Origin: Azolla pinnata
Taxonomy: Eukaryota; Streptophyta; Polypodiopsida; Salviniales; Salviniaceae
Direction: 5' to 3'
Length of the DNA: 64,000 nt
Assembly (NCBI GenBank): GCA_037176905.1
Contig: JBBBWG010011111.1
Coordinates: 1-64,000 of the forward strand
A program made the translations under genes and the position numbers. The notes below the pieces were generated by a model. That model saw nothing but the letters and a program-made list of their open reading frames with translations. It was not told where the DNA came from and did no database searches. Below are positions 46,601-59,822 of this stretch, piece by piece. Every line of letters starts with the position of its first letter. The first letter of the stretch is position 1.

Positions 46601-46998
46601 ACTAATCGTTTAGTTTCATATCACTACTGCCTGATTGTTTTTGTCTGGGAAGTTTATTATTTGTCAATCATAATCAAAGACGTGGGACTGTTGCAAAGCA
46701 GATACTTGCCAGTACCACAAACGCTCTCAATGATCTCTGTCCAGCAAATATATCCTCACTGCCATCATTCCAACCCTCTAAGAGTGAGAAGGAATCAATG
46801 TTGAAGGTGCGTGTGTAGTTATTTTAGGAAATGAAAAGGCATTATGGCGTCGCATCACTTATCCAGTTTATACTCCTAAAAGTTCACCATGGTGCTTGCA
46901 GCAAATGCAACGGTTTTATCAGACGCTTTGTGCAATAGAGAGTGCTCGCAGGGTATATTTCTTTACAGCTAAATTTAGCACTGAGATTCCACGTCCTA

Positions 46999-47062
<64 letters not shown>

Positions 47063-50000
47063 ATGTATGTCTTGTTAGTACAGATAATTTTGAGGTGGTA
47101 TGTATGTGTATGAACCTCAATGCAGTGTGCTGATCAATTTTTAAATTGGTTTGGACAGGATTCAGGGAAAGAATTAGACTATCTTAGCTATTATGAGAAT
47201 TCTACACGATTGACCTTGCGTGGTATGTTCAATTATTATATAAATATTCTGAACATAATATTGAGATTTATAATGACTATCAATATCTAAGTGATCAAAG
47301 TCTTATGGCAGAACTAGAGTTAAAAGTTGTGAGGAATAGTACTTTGGATCTAAACAACTATGTGCATGAAAGGAGCAGCTCACCTTTGGTTATTTCCAGT
47401 CCTTCGTTTGCATTTGCAAGTTCTGCAAGGAAGAGATACAGCCCCAAATTTAGGTATAAGGCCAAGGATATCACTAAGCAGAGCAGGCAATCTGCAGAAG
47501 AGGCCATCAAACTTGAAGAACTGAGTACGTATTGAAAGTATATCATTTTGAAAATGTGCATTCGCTGGTGAAGGTAGTTACATCAAAAACGAATTTTTGA
47601 TCTGTGTTTTGGCGATGGTGGTGTGGCTGATGTGTATTACTAATTTCTATGTCTCATGATCAAGGTGATTTAAGTGAATTGTATTTCTAAATGTTTGTAT
47701 TTCCGGTGAAGGCCATAAGACTCTGAAGAAGTTAGAGGATATAAGTAAACACATCACTGGGGCATCAAAACCTAGAGTTGAGACAAGCTTCAGTCCAATG
47801 TCAACATATTCTTGCACTTCTGATGTGCATGGTTCACCACAGTCTGGAATCACTGAACTTTCTGATGTTTCAAAAGTTTTCTCATCTCCATCATCAATGT
47901 CTACCTCAGAAGATAACTGTGAGAGCACACCGAAGTCAGTCTTACCTGAAGAGACACCAAACTGTAGCAGTTACCAAATGGCTCAAGGAAACAAACCAGC
48001 ATCACATTGGGCAGTTGAGGAGAAGAAGGAATCCTGCATATTGACTTTGAATGACAATGAGGAATCAATTGATGTCTGTTGGGCTGAACTATATGAGAAA
48101 GACATGGCAAAAGCCAAAGATCCGGAAAAAAGCAATGCAAATGGAAGAATCAATTCTGAGAATGAGGATATAGTGAAAAGCACAGATGTGATCCAAAGAC
48201 CATCAAAGTTTGATAATGCCAAGAAGGTATCAGAAGATACTAATATTTGTTCAGTAACTAGTTGCAAGCCTAATAGTTCATCTGTAATGTTGATTAAGCA
48301 ATCAACTTTTCCATCCGGTACAGTCCCACCACCACCACCTCCACCTCCACCTCCCCCACCATTTGGAGCAAGAAGGCTGTCAAATAATAAGAATTCTAAG
48401 TTGAAAAAGTCTGTCACAATAAGTAGGTTATACATGGATATGAAGAGAAAGGCTGATGGAGTAGATAATGACCACTCCCCACTAACAGATATGGCAATAC
48501 AGCGGAAGACTAATGCTGGATCGAACAATCGTGATGGAATGGCTGAAGCTTTGGCAGAGATAACCAGACGGTAAGATTTCTGCTGAAGCTCACGGTATTT
48601 GCATGTTAATGCATGCATGAATAAAATACCTCTATATTTTAATTACATGTTTATTGTCCTCTGAGATAGCATATGTGATCTCTCCTATTTTTTGCCCTAG
48701 GTCCTCTTACTTCAGAAATATAGAAGATGATGTACACAAACATGCGGCATCTATAATGGAAGTCAAATCATGCTTGGAATCTTTTGAAACCCAAGATATG
48801 GAAAAACTAATACGTTTCCATCAGAGCATTGAGATGGTATTGGAACAGCTCACCGATGAGTCACAGGTGATAAAAGGGATTCTTGTAGTCAAAGGGAATC
48901 ATAACAGCATGCATGTTCTGTCCTGCTATTCGTACAATCACCTGACTAATTTACATTCTTCTCTCATAATATTTATGATACATGGTGAAATGAAATCTTG
49001 AATAACAATGACAATAGAACTTTGGATATATGCTATTTGTATTATTTTGGCTGAAAATATTATATGATACATATTAAATTAGCAGATAAGTACATTCCGA
49101 TGCACTTGGGATAACATATCTATTTATGAATATTCCCAGGGGAATTTATGTTGGCAGTTTAAAGTTCCAACTTTCTTATTTCCACCACCGGCTACATAAA
49201 CCATTTAGTGATGTGCACTAAGGAATTAAGCTAAGATAAGTCTAGGAGCTGTTAGTCTGAGGACTGTGATTTGTAAATGTTGCTGTATCTTTTCTGGTTA
49301 TTAATACGCAGTTGTCTTGTTAAAAAAAAAAAAGCAGATAAGTGTTAATAACTTTTGAATTCAATTTACTGAATTCAATTTTATGATAAATAGTGTAGAT
49401 TGAATATAGTTCATGGTGTTCTAATGAGGGTGAATCACAATCCACAACCTCATTCTTATGGTAAATATAGTATAGAACAATATAATTCATGCTATTCTAA
49501 TTAGGACACCCCATATATCTAGGTCTTGGCAAAGTTTGAGGGGTTTCCAATCAAGAAGCTTGAAACCGTTAGGGCTGCATCATCTCTTTATTTGAGAATA
49601 TGCTCCCTTGCGCAACAAATTGAAGATTATAGTGTTGAATCTCCCATGTCCGAAAACCTTGACAAAATCACAGCTTTTTTTGAAAAGGTATGCCATTATA
49701 GGTCAAATTCCCTGCTAAAGTGGTTTCTTTGTCCATTGTAAGGATATTAACTAATCACTTTTCAAAATCATTCCATGGCAGGTGAAGACTGATGTAGAGA
49801 CTATTGAGAGGACGAAGGATGATGATATCTCTAGGTTTGAGATCCAAAAAATCCATTTCAGCTTCGGTGAGATTATCCATATCAAGGAAGCAATGGTTGG
49901 CCTATCTTCTCGATCTTTGGCATTGGCATTACGGGTAAGTAGTTTATTTTATCATTGAAACTATACTAGTAGGTTATAAATCCTAGGCAAATGTGTGGGC

Positions 50001-50473
50001 TATCTCAGTAGAAACACTTCAACGATGGACAAAAGCTGGGAAACAGTAAAATCTCAGGGGCATTTTCAGAAGACAAAGAAAAGGAACTAGTTTTGAAATA
50101 TAATGAAACATCAAGCACAAATGACATCAACTTGAAGAGGCAAAGCACCTGTGCATTCTTGAAAAGGGCCAGCCAGAAGGCACATCTCTGCGTACAAACT
50201 ACAAATTAATGAAAACGTTGTCGATGATAAATTTGGCAGGATAGCCAGAGGTCAAAATCTGGAGTGAAGATCGGAGATGAGGATGTGTCTCCAAAAGATC
50301 TGAACAAGCTGAGGGGTATCTTCCAGATGATGTGGAAGGTTTTTCAGTTAGCCTTTAGAATTCATAATTTTGCTGGTGGGCATGACGAGAAAGCCGAACA
50401 CCTTTGTTCCAGTGTTGCTAAGGAGATGGAGAGTTATCCTTCTAGCTTTTGGCTTGAGCTTGCAAACAAATAA
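43662..50473 (+). CDS. At4g04980-like / CHUP1-related proline-rich protein
   Basis: Exons in phase: 43662-43663 (AT of the start codon), 44703-44853, 45237-45317, 45562-45660, 45866-46066, 46702-46806, 46902-46952, 47159-47222, 47312-47524, 47712-48570, 48701-48866, 49523-49687, 49782-49934 and 50240-50473; 847 residues. After a predicted coiled-coil N-terminus (EECIRRKMALEDL, LAELRRRVATLRELLKLPPC) and a Ser-rich middle comes a Pro run at about 527-540 followed by FGARRLSNNK. The conserved C-terminal domain has MAEALAEITRRSSYFRNIED, KLIRFHQSIEMVLEQLTDES, VLAKFEGFPIKKLETVRAAS and VETIERTKDD, the diagnostic order of this plant family. CHUP1 itself tethers chloroplasts to actin; this branch lacks its N-terminal membrane anchor and its role is unknown. 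The C-terminal exons are secure, the first exons less so; if the split start is wrong, Met in RHMIAASVDK is the next. Confidence 0.88.
46999..47070 (+). repeat. (TA)n-(TG)n-(TATG)n compound microsatellite in an intron
   Basis: Three adjoining simple repeats in the intron between the exons ending at 46952 and starting at 47159. Confidence 0.95.
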
Positions 50474-52039
50474 TTTACATAAGATCTCTATCTACGTTGA
50501 TCTATCTATCCATCCATCTATCTATATACCAAGAGAGATGGACTTTTGGCTTAACAAATTCCCCAAACCAAAAGTATGCCAGTTGAATACACCAGGTGAC
50601 AAAAAGCAGCTTAATATGCCCAGCTACAGCCGAGGTGTGTAAAAGTCAACTATCTAAAACCCCAAGCTAGCCTTGTCTCAATACCTTGATAGCTTGCCTC
50701 TAGGTTTAAGTGGATTTGTTGTGGACAGGTAAACAGAAGTCGTAGAATAGACGAATCACCTTTGAAAAGATACAGGATTTTGCTTCGTTTGGGTTCGCCA
50801 TCTCCCTTATATAAAGAAGAACGATGCTCGATGCTCTTCCAATTTTGTTGCTTTGAGCTTGTAAGAAGATTGGGCTATTCCTATGTTTCTTAAAGTCTTT
50901 TTAAGAACAACATACTGTTAATGAAATCAACACTTTTATTTCTGGCGCTAATTCTATCCTGTACTTTTTGGTTATAAAGTTCTGGAATTGTACATTGGGG
51001 AACACATGTTATATGCCCCATATCTCTGAGATATTCATGAGAAGTTAGCAATGTAATCTATCTTAACATCTTCCAAGATTTTCTGCTGCAGAAGCAAAGT
51101 TGTGTTAATCTACGAAGGAATGCATGACAAGTAGCTGTAACTCAAGATGTATTGCTGAACAGTCTTGTTTTGAGTAGATCAAATGAATGCAGTGTATGTG
51201 GGTCTTTTAGAGGTCAGATGAATGCATTGCGTATAAACTTGAAGAAGGCTGGGATTAACTAGTTCGTAAGCAGATAGAAAACGAATTCTTGGTTTATGGT
51301 TACAATGGGTTTAAAAAATCAATCGTTTTCTTCGAATTGATGACCATTTTGCTTCGTCCTTCTTGGATTGAAATCAAAACAGAATTTGCACTGGTTAAAA
51401 CACGAAGATGTTCACCGAAGAAACAAACCCAAGTCGTTATATGCCATTTGTGATGGTTATCCTAAACCCTAGAAAACCCCTTTGTCAGTTCAGATTCTTC
51501 AGGCATTCTTCGACGCATTGTTTTGACCTTTTTTATAATATAGGATAGTTGAGCATTGTTTTGACATGGAGAACGATGAGAACGATTGAACCCGAGTTCG
51601 AGATACTGCTGACCTTGAGAGAAAACATCCATCACATGACACAACCAACAATCGGCGATTTATCCGTGACATAATGTCAGTAGGATTTCATTCGAGATGC
51701 GTATTACATCGAAATCTAGGAGTGAGAGATTCCGTGATTTTGCAATGTAGGTATACCATCATTACATGCATTTTCTCGACGAAACGCGGAACGAGCAGAG
51801 AAACATGTGAGCATTGTTGATATACATCCACTCGGATTACAGATGACCTGTGTACATAAGCTCAAGCTTACAAGACGTAAGCGACGACTCCAATTGGGTA
51901 TTCATACAGTTTGCTTATCGATGGGATTATCCTCGAGGCGATGATTTCATGCCCATACTTTTTTGCAGAGTACACGAGGTTCCCTAGGAATCTACAAAAC
52001 AGAAATCATCAATCAGCATCATCAAGTCAACTGTTGTCT
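50474..52039. other. Convergent intergenic region
   Basis: The plus-strand At4g04980-like gene and the minus-strand CXC gene end towards each other here. It holds both 3' untranslated regions. Apart from a possible extra 3' exon of the CXC gene (51875-51996) no gene is recognised. Confidence 0.6.
51875..51996 (-). other. Possible alternative last exon of the CXC gene
   Basis: After TTTCTGTTTTGTAG on the minus strand an open run of about 40 codons follows (FLGNLVYSAKKYGHEIIA, then SRIIPSISKLYEYPIGVV), ending at TAA. It would join in phase to the AG left by a GT donor that overlaps the stop codon at 52040. The implied intron is only about 50 bp. No homology is recognised and the family normally ends near 52040. 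Confidence 0.25.
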
Positions 52040-55000
52040 TCACCTCATGACATCCTGTTGATGCTGGTGATGGTGCAGAAACATGTATGCCTTGCTTCCG
52101 GCCTTGTGCCCTGCGTCGGCAGGAGAATCGATGTCCCTCCAAATTGAATTGCGCGGGTAAGACAAGACTCTTTTCTGCTGCGGCGATCTTGTCTTGAGAA
52201 CAACTCGGGAGGCACAGAAGTTATTCGATTCATACATCACAACCTTGTAGCCACTTCCTTGATGATCTGGGCTACTGTTGCTGTGGTTGTTCGATTGATT
52301 CAACACGTTGGGGTTGTTCTCTTCGTCGCTGAGCCAGTTCACCGATTGGACTGGCGTGGTTGACATATCTTCAGAGTCGTAGTTGCATCTCGACAGAAAA
52401 GAGTTGGGAAGCGTGTGAGGAGTTGAGGGCATTGGAAGGGCACCCTTGTCATGGGCACTATTGTATTGGTAGTTTGAAGGGAAGGCTGAAGACCCTGACA
52501 GAATCTGCGGAAGAGGTTTATAAAGTGAGTAGCTGTTATTTAGACTTTGGCTACCGCAAGGATCAGTGATGTCGGTTATTTCAGTTAGCTTGCTGTGTAA
52601 GCCTGCAAGGTTAGGATGTGAATCAAGATGCAGCTGGCCAAGGTTTTCAACCCTCTCCAACGACTCGAGCAGCCTACACGGTGAGTTAAAATCAGGCATT
52701 GTTGGTAACGATGGAAGTGAGAATGGAGACTGGGAGCTTTTCTCTTCGTTCAACCTCGATTCGACACTCGATTTGCACTGTCTGTATTCCACATGCATAA
52801 GAAAAAGGAAAAGGTGTAGTTTTTGAAAATCAGGATAAAGCACAGGCATAAGATCCATGGGAATCATGAGAGAAATAGGTTACAAAAGCTTACTCATGAG
52901 AGTTATCCAGGTAGGGTGTGATCGGAGAAAAGACTCCATTCCGATGTTCTGGCGTAGCCCTTGAATCCATCAAGGTGACTTCTTCATTTGTACTGCTTGC
53001 TTCTAGTGAAGTGGTTGGTTGGTCCTTTTCAGTTCTACTACCAGCTGTTCGAGCAAAAACATTTATCAGCACACACCCTTGGTTGTTAGACCATAGAGAT
53101 CAAACACAAAGTATCCTGTTTAGAAATGCATACACTCATGTTTTCTTCCGAATAAATTTGTACACCCTTCACATCGGCAACCGTCTCCACAACCGACACC
53201 AGCCTGAGATCATCAGAATAACCACCATTAGAGCCTTCAATAATTACTTTTTACTAATTTATTTAGAAGTACTATCAATCTGAGGATGGAATGGGAGCCT
53301 CAAAAATCAATATAGGGTTCATGATGAGAAGAACATAGTTAGTTGTGCTTGAATGCGTTTGTAAGCTATGCTAATCTCTCAGTCACTATTAGGGGTCCCA
53401 ATAAAGCCTATAATTCATTACAACATGCAGATGGCATTGTTATTGTGCTTTACACAACATGAACGTTCTGTCATGAAATTTCTCCAGGTAAAGATAAACA
53501 TACCTGGTAACATTCACAATATTTTTTCGAGCACTGAGATTTCTTGCAATTGCAGCCCTTTTTATGGCGTGCCAACGATTCTGGGGTCTCAATGCCTTCC
53601 TCCTATATGGCACCGCAGCAAGCCGAGCATATAAATATTTTGATGAGGCTTAAACCATAGAGGAAGTATACATCTACAGATACCCAAAGATTCCCTTTTT
53701 ATATTGCCTCTAAATTATGATCCATAGAGCATATTTACGAGGGTGCTAAAGAAACATCTTGTAGTATTCAATATCATTAACTTGGAAGAGGTAACATACC
53801 CCAACAATCGGAGAAATTCTTTCACATACTCGAATGATCTTTGGAACAAAAGCCAATGGATTCCTTGATTCTATTTGCTGTCGCTTCCCTAGCACTATGT
53901 CCTTGAATTCAGGTTTGTTGAGGCAACCGTTGCAGTTACACGAGCCTATACAGTATACTCCGGCAGCAAAGCATTCACAGTATCTGCATGTTACAAGATT
54001 CTATGTAAATTTTAGCACAAAAATCAGTTAGATTCTATGTGAATCTACAAGTTCATGGAGCTACATCTTCTTGATGCTATGTAAATCTGTACATCGGGTC
54101 AAGCATGTTTGAAGCATGACGACATATGTGTGAAGTGATGTATTGTAGATGTACTTACAGTTTCAAACATTTTGACTTCTTGCATTTGCAATTTTTGCAG
54201 CCTTCTTCTTGGATGGAAAGCTTCCTGTTAAAACAGATACAATGTTAACAAATAGACAATTTATACGGTAGGAAGCAAAAGGAGATCACCAAAGTAGTCA
54301 ACAAGTATCATAATATCACCTCTTCTTTCTCGGACTTCTCGGAGTATATTGACTACTCTCATCAGCAAGGTCACTTTCCAGTTGCTGGGAGACATCTTGA
54401 CCCCGAACTGCTTGATCGTTTCCAGTTCCATGGCCAGGCAACAGCCCATTCACAAGATCAGTAGCATTGAGCAGAGACTCGATAGTATCAATATCAAATG
54501 CCATTGTTGAAGACTGAGTTGCAATCCCCGCATAAGGAGAGGTTGTTGATAATGATTTGCTGTCCTGATGGTTCAAAGTGATTCTTTCCATCAGAGAAAG
54601 GGCCCTCCCTAGGTTAGTATCTCCACTTGTCGAGGAGGAATCTATGAGGCCGTCCATCATAGATTTCTCTATAATAGCTGTCAAAGGCAGCATTGATTCA
54701 TGACTCGACGTGGTAGGAAGATGGGTCGTCAATGGAAGAGAAAGGTACGATGAATCATTCCTAGGTGCGATGCCTTGATCCTCATTACTCGTGCATTGAG
54801 AAAGCAATGGCAAACTGTGATCTTGCGACAGAGTGCTACGACTTGAAGGCAAATCATGTGTTGCGGGCGCTTGCCAATCACTCGAAGATCCATTCCCAAT
54901 TCCCGTGGCCTCGAAGTCTAAGCAACGCCTTCGAATTCCCACCATGGCAGCCTGTATGCAAAACCAAGCGCTTTGAATCGACATACAAGTTTAGAAAATT

Positions 55001-57339
55001 CACATGCTCCACAGCGAGAAAGGCTATGAGTTGTCGATATAAAATACAGAGACATGTGTAATGAATGAATTCTTTGCATCGATCGATCGATAGATAGATA
55101 GATACACACACACATCGACATGCATATTTGCCATATATCACTGCAATGCCTATTGCCATTTGATTTGGGGATTGTTAGGTGAAAGCTGCACAAAATACAT
55201 CTGCGAGACATGCATGCCTACCATGAGAGCATGCAGAAATACCACTGGTTACGCACGCATGAGCACAATAGGAAGAAAGACACGCTGCATCAACATATAT
55301 TCATAGAATGCATGCGAAACGATATGCCCAGCCAGGCAGCACATTGTTCACAGAATGGAGAAACAAAGAAGCAATGCATACAAATATGCATGTGAAATGA
55401 CTGATATGCTCGCCCAGCAAAGCTTAAGCACATGTTTCCATGGGGAGAAGAAAGGCGCAATTCATACACACAAAATCCATAAGTTGTGGGCGTGAAATGA
55501 AGGATATGACTCACCCGGCAAGCTTGTGGATTGCTCTGATCATTGAATTCCCGATTCTGCGAGCTATTGTCCATAATCAAAGATCCCAGATCGAAGTCGA
55601 GTTGTTTTCGAGCTCTTTCTTCGACCATCTGGCCACGCAGCGATGCCAGTATCTTGGAGAGCTGCTCAGATGGGCTATCTGAACACGATGGCACGAAGCC
55701 CTTGGACTCGTTCTGAAAGCCGAAACTCGACGAATTCCCGAAGAAGAAATCGGGCTCTGTATCACAACAACCTTCTTCGACATCGTCATCATCTTCTTCG
55801 AAAGGCCGAACGATCTTTGGGGAATGAATGGGTCTGAGCCTACTACGATTGTGCCCACCTTCTTTTGCTCCTCTTGCTTCTGACCCTTCATCATCATCTT
55901 CTTCTTCTCCTTCTTCTTCTGCTTGTGCCTCTTCTCGCTCTTCTTCTCCTCCTTCTTCATGATGCCGCATCGAGGCCGAAGTAACGCGAGGGGCGATGGC
56001 GAGCGGTGCATCTGGGGATGTTGAGCTACACTCCGAATCATGGGCAAGGTCTTGATTACCCGAAGCCGATTCATTTGTCAAAGGAAGTCTGCATCACAGA
56101 GAGAGAGAGAGAGAGGAGAAGGACCGATGAGTATGGAGCGTTGGGAAGCCCGAAACCGAGTGGGAAGAGCGGAGAAGATAGGAAAGGATTGAAGAACCTG
56201 GGCGTATGGGCGTGGGCGAAGACAGATTTGGCGATGGCGGTGGGAGCAGGGGAGCGAAAGACAGGCGGCGGGGAGCTCAGCTCTGCGTAGGCTGCTGCGG
56301 CGGTGATCTGAGAGTAGGAGACGATCCCCGCTCTGCTGCTGGGCTTGATGGGCGACAGTCCGCACAGGAAGTGGAACAGGGAGCTGGAGCCGCCCTGCAG
56401 AAAATCGCCCACCAAAACTCTGAGGAATCGCCCACGAAGCAGAAGAAGCTCTTCCTTCACAGGAAATCGCCCACGAAGAAGAAGAAGCTCTTCACAGCAA
56501 ATCGCCCACCAAAACTCAGAGAAATCGCCCACCAAAACCCAGAGAAATCGCCCACCAAAACTCAGGAAATCGCCCACCAAAACTCAGAGAAATCGCCCAC
56601 GAAAACTCAGAGAAATCGCCCACCAAAACTCAGAGAAATCGCCCACGAAGAAGAAGAAGAAGAAGCTCTTCACAGCAAATCGCCCACCAAAACTCAGAGA
56701 GAAATCGCCCACAAAAGAAGAAGCTTCTTCACAGCAAATCGCCCACAAAACTCTTTGAGAAAATCGCCCACAAAAGAAGAAGAAGAAGAAGAAGAAGAAG
56801 AAGAAGAAGCTCTTCACAACAAACAAATCGCCCACAAAACTCTTTGAGAAAATCGCCCACAAAAGAAGAAGAAGCTTCTTCACAAGAAATCGCCCACAAA
56901 ACTCTTGAGCAAATCGCCCACAAAGGAAGAAGAAATCGCCCACAAAACTCTTGAGCAAATCGCCCACAAAACTCCTGAGCAAATCGCCCACAAAAAACTC
57001 TGGCGAGAATCGCCCACAAAGAAGCTCTTCACACGGAATCGCCCACGAAAACCCTAACTACCACGCCCTGCTAATAAAACCACATTTTACAAACACCATT
57101 AATCCTCCTGATTAGGGCTTCGTTGTGATCGAATCTACCTAATCCCCCCCCCCCCCCCCCGTCGTCGCTCGCCTCGCTAACTAATTGTTGGAAGGCTTCG
57201 AGCGAGGAAGAGAGAAGCAGAAGCAGGAACAGAAGCAGAAGTAGAAGCAGAAGCAGAAGCAGGAACGGAAGCTGGAGAAGCGGCTCACCTGGCAGTAGTA
57301 CTCGTGAAGCTGGTTAGGATTCACATTCATCGAATCCAT
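52040..57339 (-). CDS. TSO1/TCX-type CXC (CRC) domain DNA-binding protein
   Basis: Ten exons in phase: 57339-57289, 56394-56198, 56088-55515, 54951-54320, 54224-54159, 53983-53800, 53602-53504, 53203-53134, 53044-52894 and 52781-52040; 921 residues. The N-terminal family motifs are [12 protein letters not shown] and [12 protein letters not shown]. The two CXC repeats (from about 494 and 585) read [20 protein letters not shown] with [13 protein letters not shown], and [17 protein letters not shown] with [24 protein letters not shown] links them. Each coordinates zinc, and the Tyr in KLYCEC/KKYCEC contacts DNA in LIN54. TSO1/TCX proteins are nuclear and act with MYB3R in DREAM-type cell-cycle complexes; here by homology. 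Residues 85-170 hold a strongly acidic stretch. The donor GAGT/GTATGC of exon 8 was chosen because only it keeps phase. The first exon ([17 protein letters not shown]) is short and less certain. Confidence 0.92.
55796..55965 (-). repeat. Acidic-coding GAA/GAT triplet run within exon 3
   Basis: Plus-strand TTCTTC/CATCAT words code for Glu and Asp runs in the CXC protein between residues about 120 and 180. The frame is kept. Confidence 0.7.
56401..57050 (-). repeat. ATCGCCCAC minisatellite filling intron 1 of the CXC gene
   Basis: About 30 copies of ATCGCCCAC(C/A)AAAACTC, with spacers AGAGAA, GAAGAAG and CTCTTCACAGCAA. The array starts only a few bases from the acceptor of exon 2 and takes up about three quarters of the 894-bp intron. 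Confidence 0.95.
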
Positions 57340-58455
57340 CCGCCCCTCGCCGTTCGCGTTTGCTAGCCTGCTTACTTCACCACCACCCTCTTGCTCGAGT
57401 CGAGCTGATGAAGCCGAGAACGTGGACCCGATTCGCACGACAGAGGAGCTATTGGTTGGTTACGGGGTCAGAACAGACAAACGACGAGGTTAACAGGAGA
57501 GAAGAAGGAAGAAGAAGGAGGGTTACGTGAGATGTGAACACGCCGAGGATCTGCTGGCCATGCAGCAGCTGAAGAGGAGACCAAGGCTTCTTCTTCTTCT
57601 TCTTCTTCTTCTTCTTCTGCTTCTGCTTCTGGAATCTGGGATCTAAGCAGAGCGTCGCATTGGTTTTAAAAGGGTGGCAAAGAGTGAAGACATAAATGGC
57701 CCCTTCGGAGCTCACTGGGAGCACACTGATGATGATGATGATGATGATGATGGTGATGATGGTGGTGGTGGTGGTGATGATGATGATGATGATCCTTCCT
57801 CATTGCACACATTCTTGTTGGTTTGTCCCACGACAAACGACGAAACGACGAAACGTCCGAAACTTTAAATAGCCTCTCTCCCGCTTTTCGATCTTGTGCC
57901 CTAATCCTTTCAACAGAAATAACTACCATGTCCCCAACAACCAGCCAAGCAAGCCCATTGTGTAAAAGCTCGCGGCGCAACCTTAGGGTTTTAGAACCCC
58001 CCCCCCCCCCACCGGAGTCTATATCTCTCACTCTTTCTCGCTCGAGTTCGAATCTCGCGCTCGTGTTTGGCAAATCGGATTGCTTGAGATCGATCGATCG
58101 ATCTATCTGTGTCTTGTGCCAATAATAATGCAAAGAGTATGTGTATGTATGTATGTATGTATGTATGTATTTGTACAAGCATACATCGAATCCACGCATC
58201 GAACCCGGATACGATCTCGCGCCGAATTGCGACGATTTTCGCGGTCGTGCTCCGCTCGTCGTTTTGCTCTTCCGAAGATTGTGGTGTTTTTTTTGTTTTT
58301 GTTTTCTCTTGTAAGCCCCCCAGAACGAGATCGAGAGTACCAAGATGGTAGGTAGGCAGCCAACAACGATTCGCGATCGAATCGATCGATCGATCGATCG
58401 AGGCACAAGATCATGGCAAGCACACCACATATACATCGATCGATGCATGGTGGTG

Positions 58456-58492
<37 letters not shown>

Positions 58493-58545
58493 TCGACATA
58501 ATCAGCATCATATATACCGCAGTGGATAGATCGATAGATCAATAG
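57340..58545. other. CXC gene upstream region and simple repeats
   Basis: On the minus strand this is the promoter side of the CXC gene. It holds a GAAGCA run inside intron 1 near 57210-57265, a CTT run (57588-57620), a GAT/GGT run (57728-57795), a C run (57999-58011), GATCGATC words, TATG repeats (58144-58169) and a TA run (58456-58489). No gene recognised. Confidence 0.6.
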
Positions 58546-58551
58546 ATATAG

Positions 58552-58599
58552 AGAAAGAAAGATGTATTAGCATCTGCTTCAGCGAATCTGACCCATGGG
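58552..58599 (+). repeat. Dispersed module, family 3, single copy (+)
   Basis: AGAAAGAAAGATGTATTAGC, ATCTGCTTCAGCGAATCTG, ACCCATG. It is the same word order as the seven tandem units at 62.7-63.26 kb, with substitutions. Confidence 0.65.
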
Positions 58600-58659
58600 G
58601 GACAAAACATACAGTAATGCTTGTGTATCCACTCATCTATGAGAGTACGACGGCGACGA

Positions 58660-58995
58660 TTGCGAATACAATCGTCTAATGTTTGCATTAAGATTAAAAT
58701 ATCGCGGTGTTTGTCATAATCTAGCGTTTGTCTTCGGATAGAAATATCGCATTCACAATCACCTAATGTTCATGTTAAGATTACAATATCGTTCGTGTTC
58801 ACAATCGTCGAATGTTTATATTAGAGATAAAATATCGTGTTTACAGTCGCCTAATGTTTATATTAAGATACAAGATCGTGTTCGCAATCGTCTAGTGTTT
58901 ATATTAAGATTAAACTATCATGTGTACAATCATCTGGTGTTGATATTACGATCAAATATCGTGTTTACAATTATCTAAAGCTTTATATCGAGATA
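58660..58995. repeat. Degenerate about 52-bp minisatellite, 6-7 units
   Basis: Units carry AATATCGTGTTCACAATCG, (C/T)CTAATGTTTATATTAAGAT and TAAA words. Units have drifted well apart, so the array is old. AT-rich and non-coding. Confidence 0.88.
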
Positions 58996-59469
58996 TAAAT
59001 TTCATGTAAACAAATCATCTATCTATGAGAGAGAGAGAGAAGGAGAGAGATCTAGTTAGTCGAGATTTCAGGTTCGTTGACGACGAATCGATGCTACGAC
59101 GATCTCATGCATCGCATCGGGGGAATCGCATCGTGATCGAATGGGAACACACGCCCCGATCAAAGCAGACATGCATGCATGCGCAGAATGATAGGAATAA
59201 TGATAATAACAAACAACAACAATAATAACCTTTGGCTGGTTTGCATGCATGAGATCCGAGATTTAGCATCGATCGAGCCGACATTCGATCGTCTCCATAT
59301 CCCATCTCCATATCGATCCATCGGAAAAGAAAAGAAGGTCGACTTCCTTTCGATCATGCCTAGGCATGCTCACCGCATCATTCGCGGATCGGATTTAACG
59401 CCACGATCAAGGAGGTAAAAAACATATCTATACATACGTATATTTTTTTACATAGATCAAATCGACTTC

Positions 59470-59473
<4 letters not shown>

Positions 59474-59500
<27 letters not shown>

Positions 59501-59575
59501 AGTAGTAGTAGTTGTTGTTGTTGGCCACTCCTTCTCTTTCCCTCTCTCTCTCTCTCTCTCTCTTTCTATCTCAAT
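59474..59575. repeat. (TTG)n, (TAG)n and (CT)n simple repeats
   Basis: TTGTTGTTG, TAGTAGTAG and CTCTCTCT runs in close sequence. The flanks 58996-59473 and 59576-59770 show GATC-rich unique sequence without a gene. Confidence 0.9.
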
Positions 59576-59770
59576 TATGTAGATGCAAAATGCTTCTTTT
59601 ACTATACATTTGATGTATTATATTGTAGCGGATCTGGGACTAGATCGAGAGAAGCGGAGGAGGAGGAGGAGGAGGAGGAGAAGCCATGATTCGGAGCACA
59701 CATGCGTCGATTCAGCATGCTCTTCTCATAGATGATTGGAAAAAATTACAAACATTCGGTATACTCTCTC

Positions 59771-59822
59771 GTGGGCCAATCTTGATTGACCTAAGAAGAC
59801 GTTAATGCATCTTTCTTTCTTT
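59771..59822 (-). repeat. Dispersed module, family 3, single copy (-)
   Basis: On the minus strand: AGAAAGAAAGATGCATTAAC, GTCTTCTTAGGTCAATCAAG, ATTGGCCCA. Inverted relative to the copy at 58552. Confidence 0.65.

Noticed and set aside
56206-57019. Repetitive frames of 96-213 codons over the CXC gene intron
   Set aside because: They come from the ATCGCCCAC minisatellite, which lies in an intron.
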